Source: Galaxea fascicularis
Taxonomy: Eukaryota > Cnidaria > Anthozoa > Scleractinia > Euphylliidae
Direction of reading: 5' to 3'
DNA length: 64,000 nt
Assembly (NCBI GenBank): GCA_948470475.1
Contig: OX419345.1
Span: 14,857,670 to 14,921,669 of the forward strand
The notes under the pieces are model-generated. The model made no database searches, was not told the origin of the DNA, and saw only the letters and a program-made list of their open reading frames with translations. Each line of letters starts with the position of its first letter. The first letter of the stretch is position 1. Shown piece after piece: positions 1 through 11,296 of the stretch. The translations under genes and the position numbers were made by a program.

Positions 1-80
1 GTTGGTCCGGCCGGGGATTGAACCCACGACCTCCCGCACGGTAGTCCGATGCTCAACCAACTGAGCCAACCGGTCGGCGG
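1..80 (-). mobile_element. tRNA-derived SINE head, cut by window edge
   Basis: The minus strand carries an A-box-like TGGCTCAGTTGG and a B-box-like GGTTCAATCCC, the split internal RNA polymerase III promoter of a tRNA. The same sequence occurs at 48219-48297 on the plus strand, followed there by a SINE body. The acceptor arms do not pair as a functional tRNA requires, so I call this the 5' head of a SINE whose body lies beyond the left edge. Confidence 0.75.
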
Positions 81-99
81 TTAATGAACAGTTTTTGTC

Positions 100-1330
100 G
101 TGGTTCATCTTATTGTGCTGAACAATCGACTAATTCGGAAAGTACCATCGACATTAACATGAATACAGTTAAGTGGTTCTTCACTTTTGTGCTGTTTATT
201 GTGCTACGCTGAGGTGGTTGGACTTTTTAGTCCGTGGATGGAATCCTAAATTGTGACCTTTACATGCAATCATTTATTAGAATTTTCGTATACTATACTT
301 TTTTACTGTTCTATACGAAGTGGAGCGAATTTTGGGACGGTTGTCGATGAAAGCGCTATGTGTGACCTAACACACTAACTTGTACTACTTGGTTCGAACT
401 TTGAAGTGTATAAGCATGAGCTCATTTTATCTGACCATTCATAAAAGCTACAGAGTAGATAACTTCTCTTCAGTGCACTTTTGGAGTGTGTAAGTGAACT
501 CCAGTGAGTCAGCGGTTTTACATGCTCCATGTTACCACCACTGAAGGGTACTTTCCACTTTGGTCTGTAGAATGCTTTACAGGATTAGTCTCAGTGAAGT
601 TTGACTGTTTGTAGAAGTGTGAGCATTGAAACCAAAGTTAGCCTGTGGAGCTGTTTATTAGGCTGTATAAAGTGGTTCAAACTTTTAACAGTCTGTAAAT
701 GAAATCTTGCAAAGTGCCTATTATAATGAAAGTCATTTAAAAACAGCAATTTTCTTTATCCCTTTTTCTGACGGTAAGATGATTCTAATTCGTAAATTCT
801 ATAGACGAAATACTAATCTGTGACGTGTTCTATTTTCGTGTTTCATTGTTTAGCATTCTTCACGTACAGAGTTTTGACTTTGGTGCATGAGAATGAAACC
901 CTAAGATAAACCAATCATTTGAAATTGTTCTGCTGCCCTGTATCTGGTTTTTTGATCCTGAGAAAAGTGAGTCCGTGTTTTGAGTCTATGATTGAAACTT
1001 CCTCGAAAATCAATAAGCGGCATGTGTATTCGAAGTTTCTTCAATCACCATTCAGTACATGTGTGGATGGAATACTAAAACATGACCCTTCACATTGATA
1101 AATAAGTTCTAGTTTGTCAATGATAATCCTGTGACATGCAAGTCTATGAACAAAACCCCTAACGTGTGTGGTGCGTTTTCAAGAGCTGTTCTAACATGTG
1201 CAAGGTGGTTCTAACTGATTCGTCTGTGCATAACAAGGTATAACGTGACTATTCCATTCAAGGATATTGCTATTGCAGACTTTCCTTCTACGAACAATAT
1301 GATTTAAAGCTTTCATTCTCAGTTACTCTA
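100..1330. repeat. decayed satellite-like repeat
   Basis: A phrase reading roughly GCTGTTTATT, then GTGGTTC, ACTTTT, AGTCTGTGGATG and AATCCT recurs in diverged form, most clearly at about 188-255 and 650-715. Partial echoes lie near 110-180, 960-1080 and 1180-1240. The spacing is irregular, so this is either a degraded tandem array or several fragments of one dispersed repeat. No coding exon is visible. Confidence 0.45.
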
Positions 1331-2244
1331 TGGATGAAGGCTCTAGAGGTGAACTCCTACACGAAAGCTATAAAGCGATTAACAGCCGCAAAATGTTTCG
1401 CACGACTTCAAGGCTCCGCTGATTGTGAAATTATCATTTTTTTTTCTGTCAAAAACTTAAAATTGAAGCTGAATATAATTAACTTACTGTTAACCACCAC
1501 AAAGTACATAGCTTTTAAATTGACTGTCACGGAATTTAGTCAAGCAAGTGACTAAATAAAAGATAGAAAAACAAAAAGGAAATCCGACAACTAAAGCAAG
1601 AATCCTATGTTTCCACAAAGTATCAGTTGCTACGATCCGGAGGAATTTACATCTTGCCCTAACCCTTGGCCAACCCTACTATCTCCAATAGTCTCATTTC
1701 GTTCTATCTAGGAGTTGCCATCAAATAGACCAGATCATCGCCCGCTACAGAAATAAAGCTTCTTCGACAATTATGCGATGGGTCAGTAAGAAGCCCCCAA
1801 AATGACTACTCCCCAATTTCAACAGTACACGCAACTCGTACTTAGTACTGTTACTGCCAAATGTTTTATGGTTTTCGTATTTCCTTTCTAGTCTCTTAAG
1901 TTTCTTTGTATCAGTGATCTTACGACGTTTAAGATGGTTATTTTTGCAGATATGTTTTCCACGTACGGCAAATGAAACAAAGAAAACTATTATCATTTGT
2001 ATAGATTAGAATTTGCACTAAAGTGTTCAGGAAAGTCGTTCAGTTCTAGTCAACGTGTCATCGTGTAAAGATCGAGAATAAGGCTCAACGTTAACGCTTT
2101 CAAATCCCTAACGCGGACAACATTGCGTAAATCTTTTTATTTGTGCATGTTACCATTTGGTTGCCTTTTATAACGGATTAATTAATTCAATGTTTGTTTT
2201 GCGAAGTTTGTAATAGTTTTGTACATAGTCTAATTTGGGTCTTA
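1331..2244. other. no supported feature
   Basis: AT-rich sequence with only short open frames on both strands and no recognisable domain, repeat end or RNA gene. Confidence 0.4.
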
Positions 2245-3046
2245 GGCCCGTTTCAAACGCCGTACTAAAGTCGTGCCGAACTAAATTCGTTATTTAAGTT
2301 CGACTTTGGCACGGCTGTAGCACGGCGTTTGAGACCATTTAAGAATTAAGTTCGACTGTGCCGTGTAGCACGGCAAGCTCTGCCTTTTACTCCGTTATTT
2401 ACTTCTTAGTTTTCGAAACCGCTTTGTTCCATCGCTTGGTTTAACGCTCTGCCAAAAATAGTTTCATTTCCAAGTATTGTTAACGTCTTATCATTTCGCT
2501 TCAATAAACTTTGTTTACACCAACCATCGAGCTGAACTTTGTTGTAGCAAACTGTTTGTCTGTTTCTAAGGCCCGTTTTAAACGTCGTGCTACTCAAGTG
2601 ATCGAATTAAATTCGACAGTAGCACGACGTCTGAAACCAAGTCGTGCTACTGCCGTGTAGCACGGTAGAGGTTGCCGTGCTACACGACAGTAGCACGACT
2701 TGGTTTCAAACGTAGTGCTACTGCCGTGTCAAACTCAATTGATGAAATTAAATTCGACACTACCACGTTTGAAACCAAGTCGAGCTACTGTCGTGTAGCA
2801 CGGCAGAGGTTGCTGTGGTAAACGACAGTAACAGGACTTTTTCAAACGTTGTGCCACTGCCGTGTCCAACTCAATTCATAAATTATAAATACAATTTAAA
2901 AGTCAGCAAAACCGCTTTGTTATGGTTTGACGCATGCTTACAGTAACAGCTTTTAATTCGACTGAATTCCACGTCTGAAACCAAGTCGTGCTGAAGTCGT
3001 GTCCAACCAGCTAAGCACGGCAATAGCACGACGTTTGAAACAGGCC
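2245..3046. mobile_element. foldback MITE cluster, TAA target duplication
   Basis: The clearest element is 2570-3046. It starts GGCCCGTTTTAAACGTCGTG and ends with the near-complement ACGACGTTTGAAACAGGCC, flanked by TAA at 2567-2569 and 3047-3049. The interior repeats the word GTCGTGCTAC or its complement many times, so the strand folds on itself at many scales. A related, older end beginning GGCCCG lies at 2245, with an inverted partner near 2330. No transposase is encoded. The TWA 3-bp duplication is typical of PIF/Harbinger-type MITEs; that class call is an inference. Confidence 0.75.
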
Positions 3047-3548
3047 TAAGCACAACATTTTCGAGAGGTTGTCTCTTCTATTGTTGATTAAGCCAAACAC
3101 GAAAGCCATATAGTAAATCTGTTATTGATTCCTCTTTTTCACACAGGATGGCTGAATAGTGGCTTTGCTCGTTTTTGCTAATATATGCGAGCCATACACA
3201 TCTGTGTCGGTACTAATTATCCGTCAAGAATAGATATATAAGACTAATTAAAGACGCCCATATTTTGCCATGTATGCAAGTCTGTTTTTTCCAAGTGGAC
3301 AAAGGCGAGGGAGGTGACTCAAGTCCCTTTGAAATAAAAATGTTAGGCCTCAGTCCCTCAAAGGTTATAAACATGTTTCCTCAAAACTAACAAGGCAATC
3401 CAGAAATCTGGAATCTGAAATCTGATATTTTTATTCAATCAAAATACGGTTTTACGTTGTTTGGTTGCAGGAATCATAACCACAAATTCAGTTTCAAGAA
3501 AGGCCATTTTAGCCAACGTATGCACCCTATGAGCAAGGTGGCCTCAAA

Positions 3549-4143
3549 ATGATAAAAGCGTTGAGGTTGAGCTGGGTAATGCGTATAACGGATGAGGACT
3601 TATCAGGTTTCTGGAAGTCTTACCTTGACTATATTTTGGATAATGAAGGGGGTCTTTTTCTATTTCAGTGTAATTATGATGTAAACCAGATTAACATCTC
3701 ATCTACTTTTTATCAGGATCTATTGATGTGATGGTCAAATATAACAGAAACTTTAGATCCAAATAATGTTTATAAATATATTATATGGAACAACAAAGAA
3801 ATCAAAATCGATGGTAAAAGCGTTTTTTTATAAGCATTATTTTAAGATGAATATTGAACATACAAACGATCTACTCTTTGACAAGACAAATATCGAGTCT
3901 TTTAATATTCTCAGAAGTGAGGGATCGACGAGGTCCAATTTTTTAGTATGGACAGGCCTAAGGCAATCTCTTCCTTTGAAGTTCCGTGTTAACTTACCAA
4001 ATTTTAAGGTGATTCTTTCAGTACAAAGTGTTAAATTCTGTTCTGTTTACTAATGACCGCTTGTGTAATTAAGCAATAGAAAACGTTTACCGTGTTTGCA
4101 TAGCCTGATATAAACACGAGACGAAGTCGAGGGTTTGCATAAC

Positions 4144-4176
<33 letters not shown>

Positions 4177-4683
4177 CATCAGACTATGCAAACACAAGAA
4201 AAAAGGTTTTCTATTGCTTTATAAAATAACTTCCTCTAAAAACTACAACGCGTCACACAACCATGTTTACATACTCTCATACAAACACGCCTCTCGTCGT
4301 CAGAGCGCGCGTACTATCTTAGTTATTTTATAAAATAGGATGTCTCTAACCCCAACTGCACTTTCTATCATCACCTAACAGAAATCATATCCCATATTTT
4401 GTTCGAATGCTCTTTTTCAAACTCTTTTTCGAATGAGGTTAATGAAAACATTTTGAGTAAAATCAACAGTTTCAGAAGCCTTTCGCTTACATATCGCGAT
4501 GTTCTTGTTGGATCTTTAGGGGAGGAGATGGATCTACTTAATTGCATTGTAATTCTGGGAAAATCTATCTTGTGGACTCGCCGATGTAGAGAAACATCAC
4601 CTTCTTTGTACCACTTCATAAGAATTTTGATGATTAAATATAAAACTGAAAAATATATATATTTCAAAACGAATTTGTTTTAA
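3549..4683 (+). pseudogene. LINE (non-LTR) ORF2 C-terminal relic
   Basis: Broken frames give a chain of peptides typical of the region after the reverse transcriptase domain of L1/Tx1-like LINEs. They include KALRLSWVMRITDED, LFQCNYDVN, IIWNNKEIKIDGKSVF, NIEHTNDLLFD, and near the end LLNCIVILGKSILWTRR followed by KYKTEKYI. At least two frame changes and internal stops break it. A roughly 150-bp inverted-repeat element (4071-4220) and unrelated DNA sit between the two halves (3549-4053 and about 4380-4683). The assignment rests on my recognition of these motifs and has not been searched. Confidence 0.65.
4071..4220. mobile_element. inverted-repeat element inside LINE relic
   Basis: The left arm (AAGCAATAGAAAACG, then CGTGTTTGCATAG and TATAAACACGAG) is mirrored by the right arm (CTCGTGTTTACATCAGACTA, then GTTTTCTATTGCTT). 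The arms are about 50-60 bp with a short centre. It is non-coding and MITE-like. Confidence 0.65.
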
Positions 4684-4689
4684 AAAAAT

Positions 4690-5640
4690 GGAAGATTTTT
4701 GAGGAAACAATTTTAACTAATAATTAAAGTAGGCAAAACTATCATTTAAGTATGTAGACAAAAATTGTCAAATTTTGTTTTTGTTTTGTTTTTTTGTTAA
4801 TTAATTTAATATGGTGTCATGATTAACTTTAACCTTAACTTAAACCAAATTTTACTTATTGCTCTATAATTTAATTGTTGAAAAAAAATTGTAATTATGT
4901 AATTGTGGAAATAGTAATAAATAAAAAAAAAACGTGGTATATTTCGTTACTTCTTCACCTCCAGTCTGCATTTCACACTTAGTCTGCATTTTACCCCTGG
5001 TCTGCAGTCTGCAGTCTGCAGTCTGCAGTCTTCGTTTTACACTGACCGGAACAGTTTCTTTTGAGCAAACGTTTCACTTTGTAATCAGTTGACAGTTTTA
5101 AGTGCTCATAAAATGTAAAATAGCAACTTCTGCGCCTGTGATCTCCCAGTTAAAATGATACTGACGTTTGTGCTTCATTCCCCGTCTCAGTATTCTGAAT
5201 GAATGTAGCTCAGTTTGCCGTAAAAACCAAAATTTTGCTTGTTGTGAAATGGCGAAATATTGCAGAAACTTGCAATCAGTCTATGCACAGTTTGGTTTAA
5301 TTCTAAAGCAGCTTCCAAAAAAAACGCTTGTAAAACTGAAGAAATGGTACTGTTAGACCGTCTGTCATTTCTGCGTTTCTGAACGTTATACCTCATACAT
5401 TTTCTAGTCTGATTGAAAAAGGACGGAATAGATAGATTCTACACCACAGAATAAGTGGGAAAAAAACTGTTAAAACCGAGCGCGAATTAACACGCAGTCA
5501 AACTGGTTCCGATTGAACGACACCGACTTATTCGTAACTGTTGCAACTGCTTAATTGCTCCCATCGATCGTTTTGGTTTTTATTAATTGACAGTCAAATG
5601 AAAAGCAGTCTATTTCCTTTAGAAATATACCAAAGTACTA
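4690..5640. other. AT-rich gap with heptamer microsatellite
   Basis: Contains a short GTCTGCA-type tandem repeat at about 4995-5031 and long A/T runs (4750-4930). The open frames here are short and unrecognised. Nothing else supported. Confidence 0.4.
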
Positions 5641-5642
5641 AC

Positions 5643-5754
5643 CTTCGTCCATTAAAGTTCCCAATGATGGTCTTGTCAAGAGATTCAAACAATCCAACGT
5701 CCTCTTTGTGATGCCAGTTCATCTTGTGTGGTGTTCTTGTCAAGTTACGAGCAC
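5643..5754 (-). CDS. candidate orphan exon similar to the secreted-protein exon
   Basis: A clean minus-strand open segment runs from an acceptor-like TTGGCAG to a donor (CGAAG then GTTAGT). It encodes a peptide containing LTRTPHKMNWHHKEDVGLFE and SLDKTIIGN. This resembles VTRAPHVKDGKHEEDPRMSG in the exon at 6528-6627, in the same order, suggesting exon duplication or a paralogous gene. The frame with the first acceptor needs a phase-1 upstream exon. A second possible acceptor just before the RTPH codons would fit the phase-2 signal-peptide exon at 6783-6892, so it could be an alternative exon of the same gene. Family unknown. Confidence 0.4.
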
Positions 5755-6527
5755 CTGCCAACCCATCAAGATTAAAGAAAAACCGCGGCTGGTTAGCTGA
5801 ATAAACATTTTTTTTTTCAATGAGGGTTTTTTATTGAATGATTGCGGGCCAACAGAGAGTTGGAACTCTAACGTTTATCTCCGATTGTCTACAACGACAA
5901 CAAGTCATGTTTTTGTTTCAGTCCGTTTCGAATGTCTTTAAAGTAAAGATCCACAAACTATCATTCAATACCATTCAATCATTCAATACCATCATTCAAT
6001 ACCATTTACTGATGCTAGATCTAGAAGCAAGCTTTGAAGGTTTTTTTTTAAACCTTTTCCTGAAACACTGTTTTTTGACTAAATTTAAATTTTACAACAT
6101 CCTGGATATTACGATCGGAAACTTTGAGAAAACTTTGCGAAGCCTTGATCAAATTTTCTTCCTGTCTTCCCTTTGTAGGGCGGAGCTTCACCCAAAAGTA
6201 TTTCTTGTCTTAGTTGAGGCAAATAATTTTAGATCTCATCCTAGTTGAAAAAATCACTTCATATATGATTTATTTTATGCACAACATTCACACATAATTA
6301 CTTCATTCAATAAAAGAGGAAGACTAAACGTAACAGTTATTATTTGCCTGATGCAGTTGTGAGGATCCTCAGTTACGATATTCATTGGATTGTTCTAGAT
6401 ACGCGACTAGTTTGAGCACTTCGGCTCTTAAACTGCTTAAGGCAAAACAGTCAATTTTCTTCAGAAACAAAGAAATATTAACCTGAATCTAGTAATTCTG
6501 AGTTTAAGTACTCAATTCGTAACCCTT

Positions 6528-6892
6528 CTACATGTTTCCAAGAGATCCAGACATTCTGGGATCCTCCTCGTGCTTTCCGTCCTTCACATGTGGTGCTCTT
6601 GTGACGTCATCAGCTGCAATGCAATCCCTGAGCGAGGTGCAGGGAAGGAAGTTACGGTTAGTTGAAAGTAATGACTGAACAACATCTCGCTTTACCTCCC
6701 CCAGTTTATGTCTGGGTTTATGTAGATTTATTGTGGAATTTATCGGGTTTATTACAAAGAAAATAACATATGACACACTCACCTATTACGAACCACCAAG
6801 TAGGGTATAGACGCAATCCACTCACGTGACAGTAAACAGAGAAACACGGCAACCCACAGGATCCCGCAAGGCCAGGCAGAATTGAGCTTCAT
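6528..6892 (-). CDS. small secreted protein, two coding exons
   Basis: Exon 6783-6892 starts with ATG and gives MKLNSAWPCG then a hydrophobic ILWVAVFLCLL core, a typical signal peptide, ending in phase 2 at a strong donor (AATAG then GTGAGT). The acceptor CTCGCTCAG precedes exon 6528-6627, whose phase matches exactly and continues RDCIAADDVTRAPHVKDGK to ...GSLGNM and a TAG stop. The predicted precursor is 69 residues, leaving a charged mature part of about 40 residues with one cysteine. A possible non-coding first exon ends at 8221. I do not recognise the family; a peptide precursor or secreted effector are both possible. The matched splice phases and signal peptide are the main support. Confidence 0.5.
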
Positions 6893-7424
6893 ATGGCTAT
6901 CGGAGCACAAAAGCATAGAAATAGCTTTATGAAGTGTTTAGCTCAAGGAAGTGATAAACGAACAGCGCCACCTTAGTGTAATGATTATTAAGTAGCTATC
7001 AATGAAATGGCAATAATTTTAGATTCTAGCAACGGGACACCACGACGGCATTATAATCACTCACACTATCTACAGTTTGCTAACTGGGTAAGACGAGAAA
7101 CGTACCCAGATCTAACTTGAAAAAAAGCTGAAGTTGAAACTGAATTTTATCGAAATCTATGACTATCTTTAAGTCACTGAGATTATCAATGAATTAAATT
7201 AATCTTGTTCAGAGCACCTCTGAATTCTGTGTAATTTATGTAAAATACGTAATTCACCATATTACTCTTATTTCAGTCAGTTGGTACTGTCTGTAAAATA
7301 TTTAAATATTTTAGGAAGGGAATGCAGAAGCCAGAATTAGTGATACACAAGACTTGCATGTCCTTTTATGTAGCTCTGTAGTAACCTGTAGATAGTCAGA
7401 CTATTCAATTCAAATTTCCACTTA

Positions 7425-7775
7425 GACCTAGTTTATACGTCGCGTTATCTCGTCGAATTTAATTCAGACGAACTTAATTAATATTAAATTTGTCGACCCG
7501 TCGACATAAATTGCTGTGTCGTTTTAGACGTCGAAATTAATACAGTCGAATTTAATTCCGTGTTATAGTGTTCCTTGTTAGAGGCTACATTTTTTTAAAA
7601 ACAATAATTTGTATACATTAAAATAATGTATGCATTTAAATCGACGTGTCACTAATCCGACCTATAAGACGTCTTGGACGAATTTAATTCACGAGGCGAA
7701 TTTAATTCCTTTTGGGACCTCGAATTAAATTCGTCTGAATTAAATTCGACAATAGTGCCACGTCTAAACTAGGCC
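7425..7775. mobile_element. foldback MITE, TTA target duplication
   Basis: The termini GACCTAGTTTATACG and CGTCTAAACTAGGCC are inverted complements. TTA flanks both sides (7422-7424, 7776-7778). The interior is built from GAATTTAATTC and related words in both orientations. It is 351 bp with no coding capacity and lies between the candidate 5' UTR exon and the signal-peptide exon of the small secreted protein. Confidence 0.8.
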
Positions 7776-7852
7776 TTAGTCAAGAAAGTCGTCAAATTTT
7801 ATGTACTACCTCGAGTAGCTTTTACTGGAATGACCACCATTAGGTCTTTTAT

Positions 7853-7878
7853 CAACAACAACAACAACAACAACAACC
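7853..7878. repeat. CAA microsatellite
   Basis: About eight CAA units in a row. Confidence 0.9.
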
Positions 7879-8220
7879 ATCTTGACCGCACAATGAAGAG
7901 TATTGCAGCAAAAAAGGGTTCAATTGCTGTTATCGGATCACACTCAATTCATTCACGGACACAAAAGCTGGAACCATTTTATGCTGTATAATAATCTCTT
8001 TAGTATTCATTTTAAAGGTCACGGATAAGAATTTCACCGACGGACTCATACGTTAACATCAGCATAATTAACAGCATCACTGCAAACTATTTTTCTGTGT
8101 GGTTTCATCTTAGGACATCTTTACATGCAAGAATTTTGATTGCCAGTGAAATAGTTCAATAATCATAACTTGGTAGAATATGTTTGCGAAAAAAACATAT
8201 AAATTAAGTGGAAGGCTTAC

Positions 8221-8400
8221 CTTGAAAGGAGACTTTGACGGTTTCAACGACAACAACTTTCTGCTTTGGGAATATGCTTGCACGGCTTCAACACAAGTTG
8301 TTGTCACTCTACACTGCTCTAGCACCAACGAAAATTAAGTGGAGGACACTCGACGATCAAGCACTCACTTTAGATACTTTCTTCAAGGGGAAATAACTGT
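8221..8400 (-). promoter_or_regulatory. possible 5' UTR exon and start region of the small secreted gene
   Basis: A strong donor (TTTCAAG then GTAAGCC) at 8221 on the minus strand ends an exon-like segment with no long frame linked to a known protein. It lies upstream of the signal-peptide exon, whose acceptor-like CTCCGATAG immediately precedes the ATG. The upstream limit is a guess. Confidence 0.3.
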
Positions 8401-8627
8401 AGAAGAGCGATGCTTTGATTTTAAATTTAGCTCCCGCTCGAGTTGGTCGTGGGATACGTGAGACAAACTGTAGAATAATTAATCAGCAAATCCGACAACT
8501 CTAGCCAATCAGCAATTCAAATGATTTTCCAAGTCCTCGAGCGAATGCGGTAAAAATAAACCATATCCTACCAGCAAATAAATTTCTTGAAATAAAACGA
8601 CAAAATTATTTCACTGTCAAATGAATA

Positions 8628-8745
8628 AAGGGGGAAGTTTCTAAAGAAACTGTGTTGCTGCGTCGGCGGGAGAGTTCTACAACGGAGTTGATAATGTAAG
8701 TTGGCCACCGAACAGGAATTCTAAAAGCTGACGTTTTCAGCTTTT
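8628..8745 (+). repeat. dispersed repeat, Penelope-terminal-like
   Basis: The string TTTCTAAAGAAACTGTGTTG followed by CTGCGTCGGCGGG and CAACGGAGTTGAT recurs at 37785-37915 and, inverted, near 40990-41045. In the 37.8-kb copy it leads into GCTGACGTTTCGAAGG, a motif I associate with the terminal repeats of Penelope-like elements. It is therefore likely a fragment of such a terminus. Confidence 0.5.
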
Positions 8746-8749
8746 CAGT

Positions 8750-11296
8750 GGTTTAAAAGTTGGAGAGGTAGGTATTTTCCTGTGTCACACTTTTGGGGCG
8801 CGGGGTAGGAGGGGCGGGGCAAGTAACCCCCCTCCCCCTCAGGATGAGCTGACACTCGGGTTACATGTATCATTACTTTTTCCGCCTCACATTCTTCTGT
8901 GATCATTGTGTACGTCCCTAACACTTTTCACCAAGGCGGAGTACATCGAGAATCCAGCCAGGCTGGATCACGGGATCCCACACTGCGCATTGACACGATA
9001 TCAACCACGAATTAAGGTTATTATACAGGACTACTATTCTGAGTTGTTCTGCTTGTCCGTCACCTTGTTCAACATGAAATTCCAAAGTATTGCTATTAAA
9101 GGTATTAAGAGGTGGCTGCTCTGGAAATAAGCAACTCTAAATCCAACCGCAAAGATCGCTAAAAATATCTCAGGCCGTATAAAACTTTATTTAGAATCAG
9201 TTGATAGTCTGCACTTCTCGACATCTCTCCTACAATTAGACTACAATTGGAAAATGCTTGCAGCAAGCTTAAACTTTACATTGACTTAATTTCTTATTGT
9301 AACTATTTGTGTATTATGAACATTGCATTGATATTAATATTATTATGATCTAAGGGTCTAAATAACGCAAACGTGTCGCTGAATTTCTTCCTATTATCAC
9401 TTTGATACTTCAAAAACAATGTTTTAAACGCTGACATAAGAGATCGACTTTCAAAGCACGCCAGGTTAACTAATACAAGTTACTGTAACTGCAAAACAAT
9501 ATTCGAGCATCGATCTTATATTTTTAAAACAACCAAATATTGTTTTTCTCTACAAGGACACCATGGCAAAACGCATACTTTTAATTACCAGCGAATAGCA
9601 ATGCGATAATTGATGATTGACTAATGATAATTAACCAACCAATCAGATTTCCCGCAATTGGTATTGGTGTATATCTCATTAAAGTCGCCTTTAAAATGAC
9701 AATCGATGGATACAAAAATTATTTTACAAATAGACATAAAACTAAGTGTTTCTAGTTTTTCAATAATTAGGAACTTGTTTGTTTTTTTGTTTTCTTTTGT
9801 TTTTTTTTTTTGCACCCGGACACATTTTTTTTTAACAAAACCATTCTAAAAATATTTTCTATATCTTTTAAATAGTCCAATAAAGTACTTTATCCTTTCA
9901 ACGTTGTTTATTGACTGAACTCCTAATTGCAAACAAATAAGTGGAAATATCTAATTTATGTAACGCAAATAAAAGATTATATTTTTAACAAAGTTAATAC
10001 CAATACCTTTTCATGCAAAGCTCGCTATTTTTTTTTATATTAAATGAGCCAATAGCTCAGTTTACTGTAGGATACCTGGTGAAGACTGAACCGTCCAACG
10101 ATCCAAATCACCGCATAGGCCTTGTGCATCAACTGTTCACGTGAGTATGTCAATAAAAAAAATGATGCTTAAAGATACTACATTTCAGCACTCCGGTCGC
10201 AGGTCAGTATAGGCATAGAACGAATAAGCGAAACGTTTCATCTCTTCAACGGTAAGTTGTACTTTCCGATAACCTTACACCCTTAAAAGAATTTGTGCAC
10301 TCTCTATCTACTGTATTGCAATATTACCTTACGTAACAAACATTCGGCAACAGTTTTAAAATCTGAGTCGAGGATTTTGAACAGAGTGTTATCGATAACA
10401 CGAACGAAAGCTCAAAGGAAGAGTGGATAATTGACAACAATTACAAGTTCAAAGCGTCAAACAAAGTATCTGCAGTGCACGTGGTTTCTAATTTGCGTCT
10501 TCTTCTTTCTGGAACCAATTCTAAGCACCATTCGTTACAACTGACATAGTCACGTGATCACTTCATGCAGAAGGCCTATCACGATACCCCTCAAAGCGCT
10601 CTTTTCTTGGACTGTTTTCTGAAAAAAAAAATCCCACTTTTAAGGAATACTCAGGACATCAATGTTCACAACGAAAATACGTTAACAATAAGGAGAAATG
10701 TATTAATTTATGTCGGTAGTACAACCTTTTACGCTCACACCATGTTTTCCTCGACTTTGTCGCTCGTGTTCCATGCATTAATGCTTTCGTTTGTTTATTC
10801 TTTGCTATCATTGGAGAGTTTCATAGCCTCGTTTTCATGTAACAATTCATTGTCAGACTGCTCAGTACATATCGCATGGTGCGCTGCTCTGTGGGGTTCT
10901 TGCTTTTAACACGACAATAGTTGTTTATATAAGAACGTCTTATTTTGGAGCTTAGGCTAAAAGTTCTCATTTATTTATTATTTATTTATTGCAGTTTGAG
11001 CCTGAAACGTTCTTAAGATGTTCTTAAGTTAGTTTTTTTTTTTGGCCGTAATGTGGCAGCAATTTGCCTGTCACATCCTTTGCGGCGGCTTCCTCTGGTG
11101 CCGCGGACAAGTCAAAACGACGTCGCGCCAACCAACTCTTGGTAAATTTGGCTTAAACTATTGAAGATAGAGGCTCAAACGCGACAAAAAACAAAGTAAG
11201 CAAAAGACGATCTCAACTGACTCTCAACCTGGGTATGTTCTTAGCGCGTTCTTAAACTTTTGGTAAATCTCAGCCTCAACGTTCTTATTTAATAAA
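8750..11296. other. intergenic region downstream of NOS
   Basis: No exon of a recognisable gene. It contains a G/C-rich patch near 8795-8845, A/T-rich runs, and a TTTATT-rich stretch at 10972-10990. On the minus strand that stretch offers AATAAA-type polyadenylation signals about 300 bases downstream of the NOS stop codon. Confidence 0.4.

Noticed and set aside
1..80. Functional tRNA gene on the minus strand
   Set aside because: A and B boxes are present but the acceptor arms do not pair, and the same sequence heads a SINE at 48219.
2245..3046. CRISPR-like array because of repeated GTCGTGCTAC words
   Set aside because: Repeats are inverted and irregularly spaced inside a TIR element of an animal genome; no cas genes.
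5838..6248. 136-codon plus-strand open frame
   Set aside because: Low-complexity start, no domain, and no neighbouring exon signals.
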